Source: an uncultured Clostridia bacterium (GTDB lineage Bacteria > Bacillota > Clostridia > Christensenellales > QALW01). From it: a stretch of DNA of 10,406 nucleotides. Numbering within the stretch: the first letter of the stretch is position 1; each line of letters starts with the position of its first letter. The stretch is from contig URTC01000032.1 in NCBI GenBank assembly GCA_900550765.1, positions 1 through 10,406 on the forward strand. Reading direction: 5' to 3'. The notes beneath the pieces are model-generated. The model was given only the letters and a program-made list of their open reading frames with translations, ran no database searches and was not told the DNA's origin. This document shows, one piece after another, positions 1 to 5,424 of the stretch. The position numbers were made by a program, and so were the translations under genes.

Positions 1-494
1 AGGTCCTGGGAAATAGGCGAGGGGTTCCATTGAATCTTCAGCCCCCTTTGGGTGGCTTTTTGCAGAATATACGGCAGAGCTCTGATCTCGTTTTGCAGAA
101 GCAGCAGATCCCCAGCGGAAAACTGGTCCAGCAGCTCCTCTACATAAGCCGGCGTAATCTTGTGATTGGTACCGGGAAAAATTACGATGCTGTTCTGTCC
201 GCTGCTGTCTACTTGAATGATTGCGTGCCCGTTGCGCCCCTCCTCTACGCGTACAAAGGAAACGTCCACACCGCAGGCGGCCATCAGTTCTTTTAAAAAA
301 AGTCCCTCCTGGCCGATGCATCCGGCATGATAGACCTTGGCACCTGCCCGGGCAAGGGCAATGGATTGGTTCAATCCTTTTCCGCCGGGGAATTGCTCCA
401 TGCTGTGGATCGCTACGGTCTCCCCGGGGCGGACGATGTGCTCCACGTGATAGACATAATCAATGTTGCAGGAGCCTAAATTTAAAATTTTCAC
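1..494 (-). CDS. rbsK: Ribokinase, N-terminal 164 residues (C-terminus beyond window)
   Basis: Read on the minus strand from a GTG at 494-492, the frame stays open to the left edge. The product begins MKILNLGSCNIDYVYHVEHI and has the PfkB sugar-kinase glycine signature GGKGLNQ near residue 37 and the ribokinase-type stretch QNSIVIFPGTN near residue 100. Ribokinase phosphorylates D-ribose to ribose 5-phosphate in the cytoplasm; the catalytic Asp and ATP-binding end lie outside the window. The GTG start is supported by AAAGGAG at 504-510, about nine bases upstream, and by the match of the first residues to the family start. It has its own promoter and is separated by a terminator from the AraD-AraM fusion gene upstream, but the pairing suggests a pentose-use locus. 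Other PfkB kinases are possible, though the GGKG and PGTN motifs favour ribokinase. Confidence 0.88.
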   Translation of the reverse strand, partial: MKILNLGSCNIDYVYHVEHIVRPGETVAIHSMEQFPGGKGLNQSIALARAGAKVYHAGCIGQEGLFLKELMAACGVDVSFVRVEEGRNGHAIIQVDSSGQNSIVIFPGTNHKITPAYVEELLDQFSAGDLLLLQNEIRALPYILQKATQRGLKIQWNPSPISQD

Positions 495-517
495 TTTTGC
501 CGTCTCCTTTCTTTTTT

Positions 518-546
518 ATTATAGCATGCTGGCTGTTAAAAGAAAA
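518..546 (-). promoter_or_regulatory. Promoter of the ribokinase gene
   Basis: On the minus strand a perfect TATAAT (523-518) carries an upstream TGC, making an extended -10. The -35 position 17 bases further (546-541, TTTTCT) is poor, which the extended -10 may offset. The predicted transcript start is about 17 bases before the GTG codon, so the leader is very short. Confidence 0.6.
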
Positions 547-676
547 GGTCCTTAAAAGAGATAAAACAGACGGATTTTGATTTTTTATATTTTCGGAAAT
601 TCAGAAAGGCCGGATCGTTTCCCCGAACGCTGCCTTTTTTATAAGCCCGCTGTCTTTTTGCGGCTGCTCAAAAAAT

Positions 677-714
677 AAAATACCGCTTGGGGTAAAATTA
701 CCGGGCGGTATTTT
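677..714 (-). terminator. Rho-independent terminator of the AraD-AraM fusion gene
   Basis: AAAATACCGC (677-686) pairs with GCGGTATTTT (705-714), and an inner stem GGTAA/TTACC lies inside the loop. On the minus strand the hairpin is followed by a T-rich tract (676-671). It lies 57 bases after the fusion gene's stop. T residues on the other side would allow it to work in both directions. Confidence 0.8.
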
Positions 715-770
715 TCGGTAGTATCATTGATTTTTTTTTAAGCGAAGCAACTAGGCAGATAAAACAAAAT

Positions 771-2723
771 TCAGATATTTTCCGGCGGATCCCAAAGCCG
801 CGTCAAACGCATGAAAGTGAGTCGGCTGCGTACAAAGGGGGAATTGGCAAACAAAGCATCCTTTATTTCTTCGGGCAGACCGATATCGCTGAGCGTACAC
901 GGCGCGCCTGCCGCGTGCAGCCAGGAACGGACTTGAGCTCCCGAGGGCAGCGCCGAAAGGATTTCCTTAAGCTGGGGAAGAACGCTGCGAAGCTGCTCGG
1001 CACGGATACCGGAGAGCGGATTGTTTTCGTTTTCCTTAAAAATCTCCTCTGCCAGCGGGCCGAATATACGGCGGATCTCCTCGTCCGGCAGGGCGGTATT
1101 TTTAGAAATTGGCAGCGATGGGGTCAGCCTGTGTTCCCATGCGTGGTAATGATCGCAGCAAAGAGCTGTTCCTACACCGACTTTTTCCCCGTGCAGAGCG
1201 TCATTTGGGGCATTCAGCACATTCATTTCAATCAAGTGTGAGATATGGTGTTCTGCGCCTGAGGCCGGCCGGGAATTTCCTGCCATCAGCATGGCGATAC
1301 CGGAGAGGATCAACCCATACATTAAAGTTTCAACGGCTTTTTTCTGCTGCAGCCGGATCCCCTCTATGTTAGAAAGAATTTTCTGCAATGCTTTTTCTTC
1401 CAGGGCAAGGATACGGTCACAGCAGTATTCACCTGTTACTATGTGACTGATTTTCCAATCGGCCAGGGCGGTATATTTTCCTAAAAGATCACCGAATCCC
1501 GCGCTGACCAGTCGCTGCGGCGCGCAGGCAAGAATATCGGTATCGGCAATCATTGCGATGGGACATACAGCCGGAACAGTGACCTTTGCACCGCGCAGCG
1601 TCATGGCGGCCACTGGGGATACAAAACCGTCCACACTGGGAGCGGTGGGAATGGAGAGGAACGGGATTCCTTTTTCGAGCGCGATATAGCGTGTGATATC
1701 ATGAATTGTACCCGCGCCTACCGCCAGCAGCAGATCGCAGGGATTCGGAAGAGAGCGGAATACGGTTTCGAGAGCTTTTTCGTCTGCGTGCAGGTCTTGA
1801 GGATCCAGGCAGACGGTATGAGTGATAGAACAGAGTGTTTCCGCCTTTTTCCCGGCGGCACTATACGTGTTACGGTCGCAGATCATTGCTGTTTTTTGAA
1901 AATTTCCAAGTTCTTTTAGCAGTTCCGGCAGCTTTGCCAATGCACCGGAATTTAAAAGGATCTTTTTAATCGCTACTCGATGCGTTCTTCCGCAATCGCA
2001 TGGAAGCTCGCGCAGCAGCGCGTCAAAACGTCCGGTGTTTTTTTGCCCGTAGTAGGCATTTTCGCCATGCTTCCGCAAAAAATGCTTGTCTAAAAGCGGC
2101 TGGCTTAATTCCTTTACCGCCGGATTCAGCGCAAGCGTATACACGGCCATTTTTGCGGCCTCCTCCAGCACGGCAATATTTTCTACCGCTTTTTTCGCTG
2201 TGGACCCCCAAGCGAAGGGACCGTGAGACGCCACCAGAACAGCGGGAATTTTTTTATATGTATTTTCCGCGGTTTCTATAATGACGTTTCCGGTGTTTTT
2301 TTCATAATCCGTACGGATCTCCTCTTCTGTCAGTTCCCGTGTGCAGGGAACAGCGCCGTAAAAGGCATCTGCATGGGTGGTGCCCAGCGGCGGAAGCGGC
2401 CTTTTTGCCTGCGCAAAGGAGGTAGCGAACAGAGAATGCGTATGTACTACGCCGCCGATCTGCGCAAAACTTCGGTATAGGGCCAGATGGGTATCCACGT
2501 CTGAGGACGGATTTAAATCCCCTTCTACAATATTTCCCCAAAGATCTACCAGTACTATTTTTTCCGGGGAAAGCTCCTCATAGGGGACGCCGGAGGGTTT
2601 AATGGCAACTATGCCGCTTTTGCGGTCGATACCGGAAACATTTCCCCAGGTAAAGGTAACCAGACCGTATTGGGGAAGCAGAAGATTGGCCTGACAGACC
2701 TCTTTTTTTAATTCCTCAAGCAT
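771..2723 (-). CDS. araD-araM: Fusion protein: L-ribulose-5-phosphate 4-epimerase (AraD) + glycerol-1-phosphate dehydrogenase (AraM)
   Basis: Residues 1-227 form a complete AraD, closely resembling the E. coli enzyme from MLEELKKEV to the terminal YYGQ. Expected zinc ligands His94, His96 and His167 are present, as are Asp75, Asp119 and Tyr225. This domain interconverts L-ribulose 5-phosphate and D-xylulose 5-phosphate. Residues from about 250 to 650 are an AraM/EgsA-type dehydrogenase: NAD site GAGTIHD at 336-342 and likely metal ligands Asp365 (SVDGF), a His in SGAEHHISH (488-496) and His511 (LHGEKVG). In Bacillus subtilis AraM reduces dihydroxyacetone phosphate to sn-glycerol 1-phosphate. 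A longer reading from an ATG at 2750 adds nine residues but lacks a ribosome binding site and would start about ten bases from the predicted transcript start. The ATG at 2723 follows AAGGAG at 2738-2733 and matches the AraD family start. Whether both halves are active, and the second half's true substrate, cannot be read from the sequence. Confidence 0.93.
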   Translation of the reverse strand: MLEELKKEVCQANLLLPQYGLVTFTWGNVSGIDRKSGIVAIKPSGVPYEELSPEKIVLVDLWGNIVEGDLNPSSDVDTHLALYRSFAQIGGVVHTHSLFATSFAQAKRPLPPLGTTHADAFYGAVPCTRELTEEEIRTDYEKNTGNVIIETAENTYKKIPAVLVASHGPFAWGSTAKKAVENIAVLEEAAKMAVYTLALNPAVKELSQPLLDKHFLRKHGENAYYGQKNTGRFDALLRELPCDCGRTHRVAIKKILLNSGALAKLPELLKELGNFQKTAMICDRNTYSAAGKKAETLCSITHTVCLDPQDLHADEKALETVFRSLPNPCDLLLAVGAGTIHDITRYIALEKGIPFLSIPTAPSVDGFVSPVAAMTLRGAKVTVPAVCPIAMIADTDILACAPQRLVSAGFGDLLGKYTALADWKISHIVTGEYCCDRILALEEKALQKILSNIEGIRLQQKKAVETLMYGLILSGIAMLMAGNSRPASGAEHHISHLIEMNVLNAPNDALHGEKVGVGTALCCDHYHAWEHRLTPSLPISKNTALPDEEIRRIFGPLAEEIFKENENNPLSGIRAEQLRSVLPQLKEILSALPSGAQVRSWLHAAGAPCTLSDIGLPEEIKDALFANSPFVRSRLTFMRLTRLWDPPENI

Positions 2724-2732
2724 AGTAAGTTT

Positions 2733-2738
2733 CTCCTT
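2733..2738 (-). promoter_or_regulatory. Ribosome binding site that fixes the fusion gene start
   Basis: AAGGAG on the minus strand lies nine bases before the ATG at 2723-2721. The alternative upstream ATG at 2750-2748 has only AT-rich sequence before it. This site decides for the 650-residue product. Confidence 0.85.
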
Positions 2739-2743
2739 ATCGA

Positions 2744-2772
2744 TTGACATAAAATATGATACTATATATAAT
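2744..2772 (+). promoter_or_regulatory. Consensus promoter of the DeoR-family repressor gene
   Basis: TTGACA (2744-2749) and TATAAT (2767-2772) match both consensus hexamers exactly with a 17-base spacer. The predicted start is near 2779, about 70 bases before the repressor ATG. The -35 box overlaps the 5' part of the fusion gene's transcript, so the two promoters face each other and probably interfere. Confidence 0.8.
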
Positions 2773-2796
2773 AATACATAGATCGCAAATGTGCAA
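2768..2796 (-). promoter_or_regulatory. Promoter of the AraD-AraM fusion gene
   Basis: On the minus strand TTGCAC (2796-2791) and TATTAT (2773-2768) are 17 bases apart. The predicted transcript start is near 2761, about 38 bases before the ATG at 2723. The -10 lies on the same bases as the -10 of the opposing repressor promoter, and the -35 lies inside the palindrome at 2781-2798. Confidence 0.75.
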
Positions 2797-2798
2797 TC
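2781..2798. promoter_or_regulatory. Candidate repressor operator (imperfect palindrome)
   Basis: GATCGCAAATGTGCAATC is an inverted repeat with 7 of 9 pairs matching (half-site GATYGCAMA). It covers the -35 of the fusion gene promoter and sits at about +2 to +19 of the repressor promoter. A single bound protein could therefore block both. The divergent DeoR-family protein is the natural candidate, which is an inference from position. Confidence 0.5.
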
Positions 2799-2849
2799 CC
2801 CGGCGGTAAAAACGAAAAATGAGCAGTTTTTTGAAAGGAAACGCGCAAA

Positions 2850-3581
2850 ATGAGCAGATCTGAGCGACAGCGGCTGATTTTAGAGCTTTTGCAGAAGTGC
2901 AGATTTATCAGTGTTGCAGAGCTTTCTCAGCTTTTATACACCAGCCCCTCAAGTATCCGGCGCGATTTGAGCGTGCTGGAGGCACAGCAGCTGGTTCGGC
3001 GGAATCACGGCGGCGTTACGCTGTATGAGGATGAACGCAGAGCACTGAATTTTGAAGTAAGAATCCGTAAAAATATCGTAGGCAAAAAACGCATTGCCAA
3101 AAAAGCCTCGGCATTGCTGAAAGATAATCTTTCCGTTATGCTCGACGGCTCTTCCTCCGCTATGTATCTGATACCGTATTTAAAAGAGCATAAGGGGATC
3201 ACGATATTTTCTAACAATATTAAAACCGTGAGTGATGCGATTGAGGCAGGAATCCGTACTTATTGTATCGGCGGGGAAGCGATTGATCAATACGCGGTGC
3301 TTTCAGGCAGCTATGCGGATGAAATGGCCGAAAAGCTGTATGTCGATATTTTATTTTTTTCTTCTCAGTGTTTGAGCGATGAGGGTGAAATTACCGATTC
3401 TTCCGAATCGGAAAATCGGCTGCGGAAGATCATGCTGCGCAATGCGGCAAAAACAGTTTTTCTCTGCGATGGGGATAAAATCGGTAAGCGCGCATTGCAT
3501 AAGCTGTGCAGCGTTTCCGAGGTGGATTATACTTTTTTTGACCAGGAACGTTATACACAAAAATTCAGCAGCATATCATAA
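2850..3581 (+). CDS. DeoR-family transcriptional repressor, probably of the sugar-phosphate genes
   Basis: The 243-residue length is typical of the family. Residues 4-56 form the N-terminal winged helix-turn-helix with the hallmark recognition stretch SPSSIRRDL and the following RRNHGGV. Residues from about 75 to 235 form the sugar-phosphate-sensing domain related to ribose-5-phosphate isomerase (DGSSSAMYL, then FSNN, then CDGDKIG). Members usually release DNA when a phosphorylated sugar binds. The start is supported by GAAAGGAAA about ten bases upstream. It is divergent from the AraD-AraM fusion with an operator-like palindrome between, so it most likely represses the fusion gene and itself; a pentulose phosphate is a plausible inducer, which is inference. 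Its stop is 35 bases before the next gene, with no terminator between, so the two are probably cotranscribed. Confidence 0.9.
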   Translation: MSRSERQRLILELLQKCRFISVAELSQLLYTSPSSIRRDLSVLEAQQLVRRNHGGVTLYEDERRALNFEVRIRKNIVGKKRIAKKASALLKDNLSVMLDGSSSAMYLIPYLKEHKGITIFSNNIKTVSDAIEAGIRTYCIGGEAIDQYAVLSGSYADEMAEKLYVDILFFSSQCLSDEGEITDSSESENRLRKIMLRNAAKTVFLCDGDKIGKRALHKLCSVSEVDYTFFDQERYTQKFSSIS

Positions 3582-3616
3582 AAGTCAGGCAGAAAGGAAA
3601 GGCGATTTTAACAGAA

Positions 3617-4237
3617 ATGGCGCAGAAACTTTATTTAATTTTTTCGGTAACTCCTTTTAAAACGGGAACGTTTATCCGTGCGATGACGCACTGGCAGTAT
3701 AATCATGTGGCGGTGGCTTTTGACAAAGATCTGAAGGAAATGTATACCTTTGCAAGGTATTATCGGTCGGTTCCCCTTTACGGAGGTTTTGTCAGAGACT
3801 CCAAGGAGCGATACATCTATAAGAAAAAGACGGCTTATGTTAAAATCTGTGAGGTTCCCGTTCGTGAAGACGGCTATCGGCTGGTAAAAGATTATATTGA
3901 TGCCATCAATCATTACCCGGCGGAGTATATTTACAATATTTTTTCGGCCATAACCGTACCGCTCAAAAAGCGTGTGCTGATCCGAAATGCGTTTACCTGC
4001 GCTGAGTTTGCCATACAGATTTTAAGTATGGCGGGGACAGAAATTGAACGGGACCGGTTTTATGCTATTGATGAACTGGCGGATTTTTTTGATTCCTATA
4101 CGGTATATGAAGGGATATATCGTTTTGAGAATACGCTGCCGCAAAATGATTTTGAAGAGAAAAAAGGTTTGTGGTTCAATCTGCGGTATACGGCGGGGGC
4201 CATTAAAGCACTGCTCATACGTATCCGGCATTCTTAA
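3617..4237 (+). CDS. Permuted papain-like (YiiX/LRAT-type) cysteine hydrolase or acyltransferase
   Basis: A 206-residue protein with no signal peptide or clear membrane span. The order of motifs is that of circularly permuted NlpC/P60 proteins: a His in WQYNHVAVAF (His30) comes before a Cys at the start of a helix, FTCAEFAIQ (Cys128). The stretches YTFARYYR and YGGFV are also typical of this group in Firmicutes. Relatives include peptidases, amidases and lipid acyltransferases, so the substrate cannot be assigned. The start ATG is preceded by AAAGGAAAGG (3593-3602), rather far at 14 bases, and no nearer start codon exists. It follows the DeoR gene by 35 bases and ends at a strong shared terminator. 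Its link to sugar metabolism is unclear and may be only cotranscription. Confidence 0.75.
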   Translation: MAQKLYLIFSVTPFKTGTFIRAMTHWQYNHVAVAFDKDLKEMYTFARYYRSVPLYGGFVRDSKERYIYKKKTAYVKICEVPVREDGYRLVKDYIDAINHYPAEYIYNIFSAITVPLKKRVLIRNAFTCAEFAIQILSMAGTEIERDRFYAIDELADFFDSYTVYEGIYRFENTLPQNDFEEKKGLWFNLRYTAGAIKALLIRIRHS

Positions 4238-4271
4238 ATATCCGTGTCCCGGTCAAATACTTCTTTTATAG

Positions 4272-4323
4272 AAAAAACAGACCCATGCTTTGGTACAATC
4301 CCAAAGCATGGCGTCTGTTTTTT
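4272..4323. terminator. Bidirectional terminator between convergent genes
   Basis: A long hairpin pairs 4272-4293 with 4301-4323, with one unpaired C at 4312 and a seven-base loop. The core is CCATGCTTTGG against CCAAAGCATGG, flanked by an A run on the left and a T run on the right, so it can end transcription from both the rightward peptidase-like gene and the leftward QueD-like gene. Confidence 0.93.
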
Positions 4324-4338
4324 CGGCAAAGGAGAGCT

Positions 4339-4974
4339 TTAGCGTGCTTGCTTGGTATATCCGCATTTAGGACAAACGCCGTTTTGATTTAATGCGATAC
4401 CGCATAAGGGGCAGCGCTCTATTTCTTTTTTTGTTTTGAATTCTTCTGAAGCAGCGTTGACACCGCTGGTAAAAGTGAGTTTGGCGATATTCAGCTTATC
4501 TTTAAGCAGGTCATAGACAATTTTGATCATACCCTCAACCGTCATAGTTTCCTTGGTAACTACCAGGCGACACTCCGGATACGCTGTTGCCAGCGCTGTT
4601 TGATCAGCAGGTCCTTTCATTTTGTTGTTCGGTGCACCGTTGCGGATTCCCTGTGCGTCATAGACACTTAAAATTGCAGGCAGCAGAGGATCGTCTTCTC
4701 TTAAAATTAATGCATGGTCAAAATTTTTCAGTACTTCCCATGCGGTTTTTTGGATTTCATTACAGGGAAAAACCATATTTACACCGGGTTCAACAGAATC
4801 TTCCACTTCAATTGTTAAAACACCCGTATGTCCGTGCAAATACTGAGCTTCTCCTTTAAATCCATAAAATCGGTGTGCATATTGCAGGTCTAATGTGGTG
4901 ATGCTTCTCTTTATGCTTATCCTCCTATTTGATATATTTACGGGATTGCGCGCCCGTATACGCCGTTCTTCCAT
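4339..4974 (-). CDS. 6-pyruvoyl-tetrahydropterin synthase/QueD-like protein with C-terminal zinc ribbon
   Basis: Residue numbers count from the ATG at 4974. The core is the PTPS/QueD fold: zinc ligands His34 (YAHRF), His47 and His49 (LHGH), the pair Asp87-His88 in FDHALIL, and Glu147 in MTVEGM. The family makes pterin or 7-deazaguanine (queuosine) precursors. The catalytic Cys that normally lies four residues before the HGH motif is Ala43 here. Residues 188-204 add a CPLC-x9-CPKC zinc ribbon that ordinary QueD lacks. The true start is uncertain: the ATG at 4974 has no ribosome binding site, while a perfect AGGAGG (4926-4921) lies six bases before an in-frame ATA (4914-4912), the point where family alignments usually begin. 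The gene has its own promoter and is not next to other queuosine or folate genes. It may be a divergent enzyme or have lost the standard reaction. Confidence 0.82.
   Translation of the reverse strand: MEERRIRARNPVNISNRRISIKRSITTLDLQYAHRFYGFKGEAQYLHGHTGVLTIEVEDSVEPGVNMVFPCNEIQKTAWEVLKNFDHALILREDDPLLPAILSVYDAQGIRNGAPNNKMKGPADQTALATAYPECRLVVTKETMTVEGMIKIVYDLLKDKLNIAKLTFTSGVNAASEEFKTKKEIERCPLCGIALNQNGVCPKCGYTKQAR
4921..4926 (-). promoter_or_regulatory. Perfect ribosome binding site preceding an ATA codon in the QueD-like gene
   Basis: AGGAGG on the minus strand is followed by six bases and then ATA (4914-4912), in frame with the QueD-like protein. It is the only strong site near the 5' end of this gene, and there is no in-frame ATG, GTG or TTG between it and the conserved core. 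A small hairpin (ACGGG pairing with CCCGT) lies just upstream. Confidence 0.6.
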
Positions 4975-5244
4975 AAGGCTTGGATTCAGCTGGCTGCTTT
5001 TTGCAAAAATTTTCCCAAGCGAAAAGGATATAGGGGAAATAATTAATAATAATTATTCTTATTTAAGATAATATCATAAATAATATATAATGTCAATAAT
5101 AAATTAAAGAATATTTTTGTAACTGTTACTTTATGATGTAACGGAGAAAACAATAATTTTGCTGGGCGAGTTAAAGATGACATAGAATTTTGAATATTCG
5201 GATTGAGGTCCATTATGCTGTAAGCGGAGAAGTCCGCCAGGAAT
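4975..5244. other. AT-rich intergenic region upstream of the QueD-like gene
   Basis: It holds the QueD-like promoter and leader. A 7-1-7 inverted repeat at 5044-5058 (TAATAAT, A, ATTATTC) resembles a Fur-family operator just downstream of the predicted transcript start, but the region is so AT-rich that chance is likely. GTAAC elements occur at 5119-5129 (palindromic) and 5138-5142. I find no coding sequence or recognised riboswitch. Confidence 0.4.
5068..5096 (-). promoter_or_regulatory. Promoter of the QueD-like gene
   Basis: On the minus strand a consensus TTGACA (5096-5091) and TATTAT (5073-5068) are 17 bases apart. The predicted start near 5061 leaves a leader of about 86 bases to the ATG at 4974, or about 146 bases to the ATA after the strong ribosome binding site. 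Confidence 0.7.
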
Positions 5245-5274
5245 AAAAATACCGCCCATATGGGCGGTATTTTT
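5245..5274 (-). terminator. Terminator after the sodium-pump beta subunit operon
   Basis: A perfect 30-base palindrome built on ATACCGCCC/GGGCGGTAT with A and T runs on each side. It begins nine bases after the stop of the 45-residue gene. Its stem shares the AATACCGC core with the terminator at 677-714. Confidence 0.9.
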
Positions 5275-5282
5275 TCGGAATG

Positions 5283-5420
5283 TTATTTGTTTTTTGGCTT
5301 GGTAGCAGCGTTGAGCAGCAGCGTTACAAGGATAATGATTCCAATTACGATGCCGATGCTGAGCATGCCGATGCCCATATATTTGAGATTTTCCATAAAC
5401 GCGCTGGGATTAAAATTCAT
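5283..5420 (-). CDS. 45-residue membrane protein, OadG-like small subunit
   Basis: The product starts MNFNPSAFMENLKYMGIGML and ends in a lysine-rich tail, KPKNK. Residues about 15-37 form one hydrophobic span. The start lies four bases after the stop of the beta-subunit gene, and its ribosome binding site GGGAGG overlaps the end of that gene, so translation is probably coupled. Size, single span, position and a polar tail fit the OadG gamma subunit of sodium-translocating decarboxylases, which anchors the complex, but it is much shorter than classical OadG (about 80 residues) and lacks its His/Asp-rich C-terminal zinc-binding end. Very short OadG-related partners of orphan beta subunits are known in Firmicutes. 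A terminator follows directly. Confidence 0.8.
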   Translation of the reverse strand: MNFNPSAFMENLKYMGIGMLSIGIVIGIIILVTLLLNAATKPKNK

Positions 5421-5424
5421 CTTT

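Larger units (their letters stand above)
495..770. other. Intergenic region between ribokinase and the fusion gene
   Basis: These 276 bases hold the ribokinase ribosome binding site and promoter and the terminator of the fusion gene. A second weaker hairpin lies at 605-637 (AAAGGC pairs with GCCTTT, inner CGTT with AACG), followed on the plus strand by six T. No rightward gene ends here, so its role is unclear. I see no coding sequence with a plausible start. Confidence 0.5.

Noticed and set aside
605..640. Possible terminator hairpin followed by six T on the plus strand
   Set aside because: The stem is short and bulged and no rightward gene ends nearby, so it is mentioned only in the intergenic description.
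2724..2750. Upstream ATG that would lengthen the AraD-AraM fusion by nine residues
   Set aside because: There is no ribosome binding site before it, it is too close to the predicted transcript start, and the AraD family start matches the downstream ATG.
4912..5061. Possible preQ1 or tetrahydrofolate riboswitch in the leader of the QueD-like gene
   Set aside because: I could not find the conserved preQ1 or THF core sequences; only a small ACGGG/CCCGT hairpin is visible.
5119..5142. Repeated GTAAC elements resembling half of a biotin-repressor site
   Set aside because: The half-sites are in the wrong relative orientation and lie upstream of the QueD-like promoter rather than at the beta-subunit operon.
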